A stretch of 64,000 nt of DNA. It comes from Thermoleophilia bacterium (GTDB lineage: Bacteria > Actinomycetota > Thermoleophilia > RBG-16-64-13). The translations under genes were made by a program, and so were the position numbers. Within the stretch, counting starts at the first letter, position 1, and every line of letters begins with the position of its first letter. The notes below the pieces were generated by a model that did not search any database, was not told the origin of the DNA, and saw only the letters and a list, made by a program, of their open reading frames with translations. This document shows, piece after piece, positions 52,846 through 61,740 of this stretch. The stretch covers positions 2,190,822 through 2,254,821 of the forward strand of contig JAOSKU010000001.1 in the NCBI GenBank assembly GCA_027493445.1, in the 5' to 3' direction.

Positions 52846-54063
52846 CTACATCAGGCGATGCATCTTGATGGCGAGGTGCAGACTGAGGCGGGAGAGGGCA
52901 TCATCCAGATTGGAGCCCAGGATAAGCTGTAAGCGCTCGAGCTGGCGGCCAACTGTGTTTCGGTGGTAGTTTGTCACCCGCGCCGTGACGCTCTGAGAGC
53001 AACCTGAATCGAGGTAGGCCTCAAGCGTGTAGAGCAGGCGGGTGCGGTTGAGCCGGTCGTAGTCAAGTACGGGACCGATTACCTTCTCTACGAATCGGAC
53101 GGCGTGGCCCTTCTGGAATCCCTCAAGCAGAAACTGAGGAAGCAAGAACTCGTCGACATCGTGCACACCATCGACCCTATGCAACACGCGCACAACATGG
53201 CGCGTGAGCAAGAGTTCATGCCACTCTCGGCCTACGTTGACCAGGCCCACGCTGTGACGAGCATGCAAGGCGAAGATGGGCTGCTTTATGGGCCCCTCGA
53301 CACTGGCAAGTATCCGTGACAGGGCGGCGGAGATGGCGTGCCGTTTCTGGACACCTATGCCGGAGTCCGGCACGAGCAAGTAGAGCGCTCCCTCATCAAT
53401 CCCGGCATGGACGGGGCCCAACTCCCCGCCCATGTTTCGCCGCACGCGCCCTACCCACGTTTCCGGGGCCTGTGAATCCCCAGAATCGATGAGGCATGGC
53501 CAGTAGAACTCGCTCAGCTCGACTCCGAGGACACCGGCCCGTGCGATCAAGTCATCAACGCTGTGCTCCTCGAGACACAAGAGTCGCTTGAAGAAGTCAT
53601 CTTCAAGCTCCAGACGGGTTCTTTCCACCGACTGTCCCTCGCTGAATGCGGCCGCAGCGGCTACTGCCGCCGCTTCCAGGACGGCGCCTAAGTTCTCACC
53701 GACAGGCTCGCGCGCGAACTGGGCAACGAGGTACCCGAGGATATCGCCCCGCCCGTCCTGCGCGGGCACGACCACCAACCACGTCCCTGGCTTGGGCCCG
53801 GCAACACATGCGGGAAGCGCCGGGCGGGAAGAAAGAAAGGCGCGCAGAAATGTGACCAGCGAGCCCAGGCCGGGGGCCTCATCCAGTCGTCGCCCGGCCT
53901 CGGAGGAATTGGCAACCAGCCTGAAAGCGGCGTCCAAAAGGCACACCGGCGATCCCACAGCTTTGGAGGTCCTGCATGCAACCACCGCCAGGCCTACGCC
54001 GATTGAGCCCTTGATGAGAGCGAGAGCCTCCCCGTCAGTCGAGTTCGAACCAAAGAGGCTCAC
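52846..54063 (-). CDS. PucR/CdaR-type transcriptional regulator
   Basis: A 405-residue protein. The C-terminal 70 residues form the PucR HTH (LLYTLEAYLDSGCSQSVTAR, VTNYHRNTVGRQLERLQLIL). The N-terminal part carries a GAF-like sensor region and a GGDEF-remnant-type domain common in PucR/CdaR proteins. These regulate nitrogen-compound catabolism such as purine, sugar-acid and amide use. It overlaps the symporter stop (ATGA), so it is the last gene of a symporter operon. It probably regulates the neighbouring ami genes in place of AmiC/AmiR, which are absent. Confidence 0.85.
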   Translation of the reverse strand: MSLFGSNSTDGEALALIKGSIGVGLAVVACRTSKAVGSPVCLLDAAFRLVANSSEAGRRLDEAPGLGSLVTFLRAFLSSRPALPACVAGPKPGTWLVVVPAQDGRGDILGYLVAQFAREPVGENLGAVLEAAAVAAAAAFSEGQSVERTRLELEDDFFKRLLCLEEHSVDDLIARAGVLGVELSEFYWPCLIDSGDSQAPETWVGRVRRNMGGELGPVHAGIDEGALYLLVPDSGIGVQKRHAISAALSRILASVEGPIKQPIFALHARHSVGLVNVGREWHELLLTRHVVRVLHRVDGVHDVDEFLLPQFLLEGFQKGHAVRFVEKVIGPVLDYDRLNRTRLLYTLEAYLDSGCSQSVTARVTNYHRNTVGRQLERLQLILGSNLDDALSRLSLHLAIKMHRLM

Positions 54064-55658
54064 AGGTCAGCCCCCCCGGGCGGCTCGCCTTGCTTCGATT
54101 GGCAATACACGGGTAGGCCTGGCTTGAGCCACGAGAAATCGAAGCTCTCTCGTGTGGAGGCGGCTCCCCACAAGAACACGAGCGTGCTCGCGCCGTAGGC
54201 GGCCGCATTCCCGAGAGCCATTGCCAAGGGGGCCTCCGAACGCAGGCCGGCCCACCCAAGCCCAGCTGCCGCGCCCACGCGCCACCAGACGAACAACCCC
54301 GCAGCCGTTCCCACCGGCAATGCGAGCGCCGTGGTCAACCGGCGCCCCCGAACCCAGAGAAACGACAGGGTCAGTGGGACGACGGACGGACCTACCAGCA
54401 CTCCGATCATCGAGAAAAGCCACCACATGGAAAGGTCAAGGGCCAGGATCCCCCACGTGATAACGGTCGTCGCTAGACCAAATAGCAGGATGGAGACTCG
54501 GGCAACCTGGATGACCCTCCGGTCGTCCGCATTGCGGTCCACATACGTCTTGTACACGTCAATCGACGCGATCGGTGCGATTCCCGAGGCCTCTGAGTCA
54601 CCCGTGGACAGCACGGCCATGAGGATCACCAGGAGGATCAGAAAGGACCCCACGCCACCTGCCAATTCCGCAGATGCCAGCACCGAGACGACGTCAGGGT
54701 TTTGTGGCGGGACGACCAGTACCCTCGCCGTAGTCCCCAGCATGAGCCCGGCAACCAAGGGGATGGGGAACCACAGGGCGCTCGCGGACACGAAGGAACG
54801 CACGGCCGAGGATGGCGTGCGGCTGGCCAGAGCCCGAACCCAATACGTTTGGTCCGCAAACACGGTGCTGGTGTTGCTCAGAGCGTTGATGAAGCCGAAG
54901 ACCACACCTGGACCCGAAGAGAAGAGGAGCAGGTTCCCGCCGGAGCCAGGAACCGAGGACAGCGCCTGGAATAGCCCTGCCGAATTGACTCGGGAAAGCA
55001 TCAGAGCGGAGAGAACAAGCACACCGGCGATGATCCCAATGAGCTGGAACTGGTCGGTGACGATGGAGGCCCATAGACCTCCGACCATTGTGTAGCAGGT
55101 GAAGCCCAGGGGGATGAGAAAAGCTACCGCGTACGGGTTGGTTCCAGCCACAGTCACGGTGGCCAACACGCCCCCAAGCACGATCATGACGGTTACCAAT
55201 GTGTTCGTGAGAATGGCATACCCGACAAAGATGAGGTGGACGACCCGCCCGTAGCGGAAGCGGAGAAACTCGAGGTACGTGTAGGAGAGAGGCATGCGGC
55301 GCCGAATACGACCAGCCAGAACCGCGAATAGCGCGAGCTGGAAGCTGGCACCGGCGGCGTACCAGAGCGGACCACTGAGACCGTATTCGTACCCAACCCG
55401 AGCTGAGACCATGATGGTGGCCGCCCACGTCCATGAGCAGACAATGCTCGTGGTTATCCGCATGGATGAAACCGAGCGGCCGGCAACAAGGAACTCCTCA
55501 GCTGTTACGTGCCGCAACCGGTAGCGTCGATGGTAGAGCCAGAGAGTTCCACCGAGCATAGAGGCGGCCACCAGGCCAAGGATGACAAAACCGAGAGCCG
55601 CGCTCAACCGGTGGGGTGAGATCGAAACGGCGAAGAACAGCGGCTGCGTGTCAACCAT
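54060..55658 (-). CDS. Sodium:solute symporter family protein (urea/amide permease DUR3-like)
   Basis: A 532-residue protein with about 14 helices of the SSS fold. TTSIVCSWTWAATIMVSARV, NTSTVFADQTYWVRALASRT and SASALWFPIPLVAGLMLGTT resemble DUR3-type urea transporters. It lies three bases after a DUF4388 gene and overlaps the PucR-type gene by four bases. The likely substrate is urea or a short amide, because the ami genes are adjacent. Energy coupling is assumed to be sodium or proton symport. Confidence 0.85.
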   Translation of the reverse strand: MVDTQPLFFAVSISPHRLSAALGFVILGLVAASMLGGTLWLYHRRYRLRHVTAEEFLVAGRSVSSMRITTSIVCSWTWAATIMVSARVGYEYGLSGPLWYAAGASFQLALFAVLAGRIRRRMPLSYTYLEFLRFRYGRVVHLIFVGYAILTNTLVTVMIVLGGVLATVTVAGTNPYAVAFLIPLGFTCYTMVGGLWASIVTDQFQLIGIIAGVLVLSALMLSRVNSAGLFQALSSVPGSGGNLLLFSSGPGVVFGFINALSNTSTVFADQTYWVRALASRTPSSAVRSFVSASALWFPIPLVAGLMLGTTARVLVVPPQNPDVVSVLASAELAGGVGSFLILLVILMAVLSTGDSEASGIAPIASIDVYKTYVDRNADDRRVIQVARVSILLFGLATTVITWGILALDLSMWWLFSMIGVLVGPSVVPLTLSFLWVRGRRLTTALALPVGTAAGLFVWWRVGAAAGLGWAGLRSEAPLAMALGNAAAYGASTLVFLWGAASTRESFDFSWLKPGLPVYCQSKQGEPPGGADL

Positions 55659-55661
55659 CCG

Positions 55662-56525
55662 CTACGCCGGACTGGGCTCGAGTCCCTCACACGTCCTTCG
55701 CATGACGGTGCACGAAACAAGGCCAGCCTCTAGCAACAACTCGAGGGCGGTCTCGACCTGCTCCTCCGAACATTCCAAGCAGCAGCATAACTCCTCGACG
55801 GGGAGAGGACGCTCCAGTGCCTCCAGGACCCGGAATACCAGGTCCCCGGGTCTCGCCACAGTCCCTAGCGTGGTAAAAGGATTCAAGGAACCGAGCACAA
55901 CCCGCCAGGATGCCCGGCGGCGGACGATAGTCGTCCTCGAGTTTGCCATTTGCGGGCAACGTCCGCGAGGTGGGTTCGTTGTCACCAGCCCGGCGGCGAG
56001 CAAGCGAGCCAGGATGTGGCCGGTCAGGGCTCCCCCCAGGCCGCTTGCCCGGGCTATGTCGGCCAACGTTCTGTTCGAGTCCACGAGCTCCAGAACCCGA
56101 GCTTCCGCGCCACTGAGGGAGATTGACCCATGGGCACGGTGCCCGGCGGCCGGCAACCACAGAACCGCGTCGGGCAGGGGTAGGTTCTTTCGCACGCTGT
56201 CCCAACCATCCCGCAGTCTCATGCCCTGCAAGATGAGCTCGGCGCTCCCTATATGCTCCGTGCGAGCCGGTGCCTCAGCTTCGAGCTCGAGAACGAAGTT
56301 TCCTGACGTCCAGGCAAAGGCGCAGAGCAGTTCGCCCAGTCCCTCATCGCTATCGGCTCCCACGTGCACCAGCTCCCCGCCCTCGAAGTAGGCGGAGACC
56401 AGTCGAAAGCCCTGACTGAGAAGAAGCCTCCCGGTGACGCGCTCCCGGCCAATGGCGGCAACGATCTCCTCCAAGGTCACCTGGGAGAGCTCTCCGCGCA
56501 GAATCTCGCAATCCGCTTCAGACAT
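55662..56525 (-). CDS. DUF4388 domain-containing protein
   Basis: A 287-residue soluble protein. Its N-terminal third, ILRGELSQVTLEEIVAAIGR followed by GRLLLSQGFRLVSAYFEGGE and LVHVGADSDEGLGELLCAFA, matches DUF4388 (PatA N-terminal-like). Two winged-helix-like segments follow (LELVDSNRTLADIARASGLG and residues 245-287). DUF4388 proteins often act in two-component or GTPase-based signalling. It lies 16 bases after a small membrane protein and three bases before the symporter. Confidence 0.75.
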   Translation of the reverse strand: MSEADCEILRGELSQVTLEEIVAAIGRERVTGRLLLSQGFRLVSAYFEGGELVHVGADSDEGLGELLCAFAWTSGNFVLELEAEAPARTEHIGSAELILQGMRLRDGWDSVRKNLPLPDAVLWLPAAGHRAHGSISLSGAEARVLELVDSNRTLADIARASGLGGALTGHILARLLAAGLVTTNPPRGRCPQMANSRTTIVRRRASWRVVLGSLNPFTTLGTVARPGDLVFRVLEALERPLPVEELCCCLECSEEQVETALELLLEAGLVSCTVMRRTCEGLEPSPA

Positions 56526-56541
56526 ACCTGACCTACTCCAC

Positions 56542-56997
56542 TTAGTCCTGGGTGCGGTCCACTCCGATCACCGCATGCTCTGGCGCGCAGGAAAGCCCGG
56601 CCTCACGGTTCCCCGGCCGGTCGCACCACTCGGAGACCATTCCTTTGATCAGCGAGCCCGCGATGTATGCGCCCACGAAACTCAGCAGCCCAATGGCGCA
56701 GACAAAATACACCACCAACATCCTTGCGGAAGCAACGGCTACTTCGCTAAGGTAGAGACCGAACGGGATCGCCACGTACCCGAGTGCGGCAGACAGGGCC
56801 GACGCGTACTTGGCGGCCAGCGAGGTCCCCGCTGGACAAAACTCCCAACCTCCTTTCCGGCCGGCAAAATCGTATCCCCTCGGTGCCATCTGACGCGAGA
56901 CCTGTCCCATGAACACCACCCCCATCAAACTCACATACGAGCTTACCACCCGCTCACCCGTCACGAAAGCTTGATCCCGCCACGTTCCTGCTTCCAA
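56542..56997 (-). CDS. Small membrane protein in the symporter operon
   Basis: A 151-residue protein with two hydrophobic helices near residues 69-90 and 95-120 (ALGYVAIPFGLYLSEVAVAS, MLVVYFVCAIGLLSFVGAYI). No known domain. An in-frame ATG at residue 25 (MGVVFMGQVSRQM) may be the true start. It is 16 bases from the DUF4388 gene, so it may be the accessory partner of the SSS transporter or of the signalling protein. Confidence 0.6.
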   Translation of the reverse strand: MEAGTWRDQAFVTGERVVSSYVSLMGVVFMGQVSRQMAPRGYDFAGRKGGWEFCPAGTSLAAKYASALSAALGYVAIPFGLYLSEVAVASARMLVVYFVCAIGLLSFVGAYIAGSLIKGMVSEWCDRPGNREAGLSCAPEHAVIGVDRTQD

Positions 56998-57098
56998 GAA
57001 GCTGCTGCTCAGTACGCCCGAACGGCATGATCAATCTGGGCCGGGATGCCTGGGGTGTCGCGACCGGCTAAAGGAGATGCGCACGAGGCGGATCTTGG

Positions 57099-58185
57099 CT
57101 ACTCGAAAACCCGCACCAATGTGTAGTCGGTGCGCCGTTGCGCGGGCACGAAACCGGCCGCCCGGATGGCAGCCACCAGATCGCCGGCGGCCACCTTGAA
57201 GCTCACCCCGGCAGCCGCCACGACGTTCTCCTCGATCATGGTGCTGCCCAGGTCGTTGGCGCCGAAGTGCAGGGCCACCTGCCCCACTGCGAGCCCCTGG
57301 GTCACCCACGAAGCCTGGATGTTGCGCACGTTGTCGAGGTAGAGACGGGAGACACCCAGAGTCACCAGGTACTCCACGGCCGTGGCCGGCGGAACCGTGC
57401 CCTCGAGGGCGGTGTTCCCTTCCTGGAAGGTCCAGGGGATGAAGGCCCGGAAACCGCCCGTCTCGTCCTGCAGGTCGCGGATGCGGCGCAGGTGCTCCAC
57501 CCGCTCCTCGAGGGTCTCGACGCTGCCGAACATCATGGTGGCGGTGGTCGCCATTCCCAGCCCGTGCGCCTCACGCATCACCCCCAACCAGGGCTCGGTG
57601 CGGGCTTTCTTAGGGGCCACCTGTTGGCGCACCCGATCGACCAGTATCTCGGCGCCGCCCCCAGGCAGGGAGTCGAGGCCGGCGGCGTGGAGGCGGGCCA
57701 GGGTATCGCGCACGGAAACGTCGCTCACCTTGGCGATGTGCAGGATTTCGGGGGGGAGAGGGAGTGGATGGTGATGTCGAAGCGCTCCTTGATGGAGCGG
57801 AAGAGGTCCTCGTAGTAGGCGATGTCGAGGTCGGGATGGTGCCCGCCCTGCATGAGGATGGCCGTCCCCCCCAGGTCGAGCGTCTCCCGGATCTTGGCGA
57901 AGATCTCGTCCTTGGCCAGCAGGTAGCCCTCGGGAGAACCGGGCGACCGGTAGAAGGCGCAGAAGTCGCAGCCGGTGAGACAGACGTTCGAGTAGTTGAT
58001 GTTCCGGTCGATGATGAAGGTGGCCAGGTCGTCGGGCACCAAGCGGCGGCGCTGAACGGTGGCCAGCTCCCCAGGGCAAGCAGGTCGCGGGAGCGCAGCA
58101 GGGCGACGGCCTCGGCGTCGGTGATACGGACGCCCGCCCTCATCTTGTCGCGGACCGTTTCCAGCACGTTCGCATTCTCTGACAT
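57099..58185 (-). CDS. mqnC: Cyclic dehypoxanthinyl futalosine synthase MqnC, two frameshifts
   Basis: Starts at ATG 58185 (MSENANVLETVRDKMRAGVR). It breaks at CCCC (58069-58072); the next frame has NYSNVCLTGCDFCAFYRSPG, the CxxxCxxC radical-SAM motif, then breaks again at seven G's (57750-57756). The last frame gives HIAKVSDVSVRDTLARLHAA, TATMMFGSVETLEERVEHLR and SWVTQGLAVGQVALHFGAND. Corrected, it is about 362 residues, typical of MqnC. The enzyme performs the radical cyclisation step of the futalosine route to menaquinone. Other mqn genes are not in the window. Confidence 0.88.
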
Positions 58186-58352
58186 GGGGAAGGAGTCTAC
58201 CACCGGGACGAAGACGGAGGCCGGCGCTTCCGCGCCCGGCCGGCGGAACGAGCGGCCCAGTCGCGCGCCGGCGGCCGCGTCGCGTCCAGACCGCGCTCGG
58301 CCGGCAGGAAGCCGGCGGGGGCCGGTCGCCCGAGGCGCACGGGCGGCGGGTC

Positions 58353-58943
58353 TCAGCGGCCGGCCGCTTCCTCGTTGCGTAGGCCGGCAGCCACGCGCAC
58401 CACTTCCTCGACGGTCAGCCGCTCGCCGACCACCACCACCGGGATCCCGTCGCCGGGCCCGGTCTCGACCACCACCAGACCGGCATCCCGGTGCACGCGC
58501 AGCCGACGGCCATCCAGAGCCGCGCCCGCGACCACCCAGGGACCTTCGCTGACCTCCTGGTCGGGGCCCACGACCACCGTGAGACGACCGTCGCCGTCGG
58601 TGAACGTGACCGCGTAGCCCGTCACCCACATGTGAGGGTTGGGAAGCGACGCGCCCGACCCCGTCCCCCGGAAGGGGGCCGCGAGCGAGAACCCCGCAGG
58701 AAGCCACCCCGGCAGAACAAGAGGGACCGCTGAATCAAGCCCCTTGGCGAGTGTCGCCGCGACCTCGGCGACCGTAGTGCCCACAGGGGTGAGCAGCCCG
58801 CCGGGAGTCGAGAGATGCGCTGCTCGGAAAGCCTCCTCCATGGTGCTGAGAGTCGTGCGAGTGGCGGAAGGGCCGGCCGCGCCGCCCTCCGGGCTCGCGC
58901 ACCCCGCGAACAAGACCGCGACAAGAACGGCGACCATCGCCAT
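58353..58943 (-). CDS. Putative lipoprotein
   Basis: Starts at ATG 58943 (MAMVAVLVAVLFAGCASPEG), with the lipobox LFAGC at residues 11-15; the 566-residue track ORF is an unlikely extension through the M20 gene on the other strand. The 196-residue mature part has no known domain but repeats beta-strand-like segments (VTFTDGDGRLTVVVGPDQEV, RVHRDAGLVVVETGPGDGIP). It may resemble DUF4367-type lipoproteins. It is divergent from the M20 peptidase. Confidence 0.6.
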   Translation of the reverse strand: MAMVAVLVAVLFAGCASPEGGAAGPSATRTTLSTMEEAFRAAHLSTPGGLLTPVGTTVAEVAATLAKGLDSAVPLVLPGWLPAGFSLAAPFRGTGSGASLPNPHMWVTGYAVTFTDGDGRLTVVVGPDQEVSEGPWVVAGAALDGRRLRVHRDAGLVVVETGPGDGIPVVVVGERLTVEEVVRVAAGLRNEEAAGR

Positions 58944-59069
58944 CCGGCGTGCTCCGGAGCCCCACCCCGCTCGCTTGCGCAATCCTGCTCCGCTGCCTAC
59001 AGTGGGTTCGGGCCTCCCCGCAGGGCTCCCTGCGGCCGGCCGGCAAACCCATCGACCCGGAGAGCAGCC

Positions 59070-60464
59070 GTGACGTTCGATCTGATGGAAGCAGCCCGAA
59101 GGATCATCGCCATCGACAGCCGCTCCGAACGGAGCAGCCGTCCGGTGATCGACCTGCTCGTGCCCTTGTGCCGGTCTGCGGGCCTGGAGACCAGCGAGCA
59201 GGTGGAGGTCCGCGACGGGGTTAGCCAGTTCAACCTGGTCGCCTCCCGCGGCCGCCTGACCGAAGACTCGCTGCTGCTTGCCACCCATGTCGACACCGTA
59301 CCACCGGGGGAGCACGCCTTGTGGACCGAGACCGGCGGCGACCCTTTCGCCCTGGCGGAGCGGGACGGCTACCTGTACGGGCTGGGCGTGGCCGACGTCA
59401 AGCTGGACCTTCTGTGCAAGCTCGCCGCCCTCCACCGGTTGCGTACTCAACCCCTGGGGCGCGGAGTGGCCCTGGCGGCCACCTACGGGGAAGAGACCGG
59501 TCGGTTCGGCGCCCGGCTGCTCGTCCGCTCGCTCCGGCCGCTGCCCGGAACGGTACTGGTGGGAGAGCCCTCCGAGCTCCGCCCGGTCGGGGGTCACAAA
59601 GGCTACGTGGAGTTCCGGGTCACGGCTTCGACCGACCGCCCCGCCCCGGCGCCCGACCTCGCCCTCTGGCGAGTCTCGTTCCGCGGAGTCTCCGCGCACT
59701 CTTCCCAGACCGACAAGGGGGTCTCCGCCAACAGTTCCTGCCTGGACGCTCTCAGTCGTCTCACGAAAGACCCCCGAGTCGCCGTCGTGAGCGTTCGAGG
59801 CGGGGACGTGGTGAACAAGGTGCCCGCGCTGTGCGACGCGGTGGTGGCTGCTCCCTTCCCCCCCGAGTTCCCTAGGGCCGCCGTCTGCGCCGAGCCTCAA
59901 GCCGATGCCACCCGTTGGACGCCGGGTCTGGTCCGGCTGCTGCTGGACCTGCACCAGGCTACCGGCGAGCTGCGGCGCGAGCTGGCGAGGCACCCGGCGG
60001 GCGAGTACGACCCTCCATACTCGACTGCCAACAACGGGATCACGGACCTCCATGCTTCACGCCTCCGGTACGTGGTCGACGTGCGGCGCACACCCGGGGA
60101 AGGTCCGCGGCGGGCCCTCGATGCCTACCAGCATGAGCTGGAAAACCTCGCCCGCGCCCATCCCGACCTCACCATACGCGTCGAACGCGCCCTCGATGCC
60201 CCGCCCCACACCCCGAGGAAAGGGTCACCGCTGCTCGCGACCGTCGAGGCCGTGCTGTCGGAGCGCGGCCGCCCGAAAGAGCGCGAATACAAGAGCGGCA
60301 CCACCGAGACTCCGGTCTACCAGGAGGCGGGCATGGATGCTCTGGTCCTCGGACCGGGCACGGCCGCCGCCAACATCCATCGACCGAACGAGCGTATCGC
60401 CCTCTCCCAGCTGTTCGAGGCAGTCGAGCTCTACGCGGGGATCATCACCCGGCTCTGCGGGTGA
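59070..60464 (+). CDS. M20-family metallopeptidase/deacylase
   Basis: Starts at GTG 59070 (VTFDLMEAARRIIAIDSRSE) with GGAGAG six bases upstream. The 464-residue enzyme has the family metal ligands in LLATHVDTVPPGEHALW (HxD), YLYGLGVADVKLDLLCKL (D), AATYGEETGRFGARLL (EE catalytic pair) and NIHRPNERIALSQLFEAV (C-terminal His). A dimerisation domain is present in the middle. M20 enzymes include succinyl-diaminopimelate desuccinylase, acetylornithine deacetylase and carboxypeptidases; the exact substrate cannot be set here. It is on the opposite strand to its neighbours. Confidence 0.88.
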   Translation: MTFDLMEAARRIIAIDSRSERSSRPVIDLLVPLCRSAGLETSEQVEVRDGVSQFNLVASRGRLTEDSLLLATHVDTVPPGEHALWTETGGDPFALAERDGYLYGLGVADVKLDLLCKLAALHRLRTQPLGRGVALAATYGEETGRFGARLLVRSLRPLPGTVLVGEPSELRPVGGHKGYVEFRVTASTDRPAPAPDLALWRVSFRGVSAHSSQTDKGVSANSSCLDALSRLTKDPRVAVVSVRGGDVVNKVPALCDAVVAAPFPPEFPRAAVCAEPQADATRWTPGLVRLLLDLHQATGELRRELARHPAGEYDPPYSTANNGITDLHASRLRYVVDVRRTPGEGPRRALDAYQHELENLARAHPDLTIRVERALDAPPHTPRKGSPLLATVEAVLSERGRPKEREYKSGTTETPVYQEAGMDALVLGPGTAAANIHRPNERIALSQLFEAVELYAGIITRLCG

Positions 60465-60475
60465 CCGTTGCCACG

Positions 60476-60718
60476 CTAGCCCCCCCCCACCGGGGAGACG
60501 AAGACCACCTCGTCGCGATCGACCAGCTGGTGGTCGTCGTCGATGGGGTTCCCCTGATGGAAGACGATACGGGGCGTCTGAGGCGGCATGCCCAGGCGGC
60601 CGCGTATCTCGGCCAGTGTGACGGTGGCGCCCGGGAACTCCAGCTCGACCATCCCCCCCCGGGCGCCCGAGGGCAGGAACGACCGGTGCGTCCCGAGCAG
60701 CCTCACCACGATGCGCAC
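60476..60718 (-). CDS. MoaD/ThiS-like sulfur-carrier protein
   Basis: An 80-residue beta-grasp protein. VTLAEIRGRLGMPPQTPRIV and DDDHQLVDRDEVVFVSPVGG match MoaD-like folds. It ends in Gly-Gly-Gly, the C terminus activated by adenylation in sulfur carriers. Such small proteins occur next to aldehyde:ferredoxin oxidoreductase-type tungsten enzymes. It lies about 100 bases downstream of the ferredoxin gene. Confidence 0.8.
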   Translation of the reverse strand: MRIVVRLLGTHRSFLPSGARGGMVELEFPGATVTLAEIRGRLGMPPQTPRIVFHQGNPIDDDHQLVDRDEVVFVSPVGGG

Positions 60719-60816
60719 CTTGCACCCCCCTCAGACAACCGCGCCCAAAGGCACGCGGGGCTGGATCGGCGAGTCGACTCGCTCGGTTCGGCGGGCGGCA
60801 TGCTCGTTCCGCCGGC

Positions 60817-61300
60817 TCACTCGGCGAACTTCTTCAGGAACTCGGAGTACCGCTCGCCGATCGCCCGCTTCTTCGCCAGCACCGCCTGCGAGAACCGAAC
60901 GTAGTCCACGGCCTTGGGCTCGCAGTACCGGACGCACTTGGGATCACCGTCGCACAGGTCGCACTTCTTGACCTTGTGATCGCGGTCGTCCCACACGATG
61001 GCTCCGAAGGGGCAGCCGGCCATGCACATGCGGCACCCCAGGCACTTCTCGTAGTCGATGAGCATGGCCCCGGTCTCCTCCTGCCGGTACGGAGCGTCGA
61101 CCGGACAGACCTCCAGGCACATGGGCCGCTCGCACTGCTGGCAGACCGTGGGGAGGTCGATGCCCTCGGTCTCCCCACTTCAACACCTGGATACGAGACA
61201 CCGCGGAGCGGCACATGTCCTCATGGTAGAGCGAGCAGGCCGTTTCGCAGGTACGACACCCCACGCACTTCTCGAAATCGATGAACAGGATCTTCTTCAT
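60817..61300 (-). CDS. 4Fe-4S ferredoxin, AOR-electron-transfer/HycB type, frameshifted
   Basis: Starts at ATG 61300 (MKKILFIDFEKCVGCRTCET). After EDMCRSAVSRIQVLKW the frame is disrupted at CCCC (61173-61176). Deleting one base joins it to EGIDLPTVCQQCERPMCLEV and CPVDAPYRQEETGAM, with LIDYEKCLGCRMCMAGCPFG and CDLCDGDPKCVRYCEPKAVD following. The four clusters of the HycB/DmsB-like ferredoxin fold are all present. It is probably the redox partner of an oxidoreductase such as AOR outside the window. About 161 residues when corrected. Confidence 0.82.
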
Positions 61301-61304
61301 GGGC

Positions 61305-61691
61305 TCAGGCCCCCTTCTCCTCGTCGGTCGCCGAGCGGGTGGGCGGGTACTCGGGGTGGGCGAACACGTAGACCATGGTGAGGTCCTCGTCCGAGTCGTT
61401 GACCACGCCATGGGGCACGCCGGCCGGAATGAGAACGCCCTGCCCGGCCCGGTACGCGATACGCTCCCCGCCCACCGCCAGCGCGCCCCGGCCGGACACG
61501 ATGTAGGCGGCCTCCTCGACCTCGTGGACCATCTGCTCGGTCGCCGTCCCCGGCTTCCAGACCGAGAAGCCCAAACAGAGGTGCTCCGCCCCGGCCGCGG
61601 GGCCGGAGATCAGCTCGCGCACGCAGCTGCCTCCGGGCAGCACCGTACTCTTGCCTCCGTCCGCGTCGATGATCGTGACCCGCTCGTTCAT
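61305..61691 (-). CDS. Cupin domain protein
   Basis: A 128-residue single-domain cupin. EMVHEVEEAAYIVSGRGALA and GVLIPAGVPHGVVNDSDEDL are cupin motifs 1 and 2, with the His and Glu metal ligands. The role could be enzymatic or regulatory. It lies five bases from the ferredoxin start and 49 bases after the M29/NicX gene, so the genes form one operon. Confidence 0.85.
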   Translation of the reverse strand: MNERVTIIDADGGKSTVLPGGSCVRELISGPAAGAEHLCLGFSVWKPGTATEQMVHEVEEAAYIVSGRGALAVGGERIAYRAGQGVLIPAGVPHGVVNDSDEDLTMVYVFAHPEYPPTRSATDEEKGA

Positions 61692-61740
61692 GCCGACTCC
61701 GCCTCCTGACGTGCTCTACGAGATCTCTCCGGGCTCGCTG

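Noticed and set aside
58353-60053. 566-residue minus-strand ORF covering the M20 gene
   Set aside because: Only its C-terminal third has a start, lipobox and intergenic position; the remainder is the antisense of the M20 metallopeptidase.
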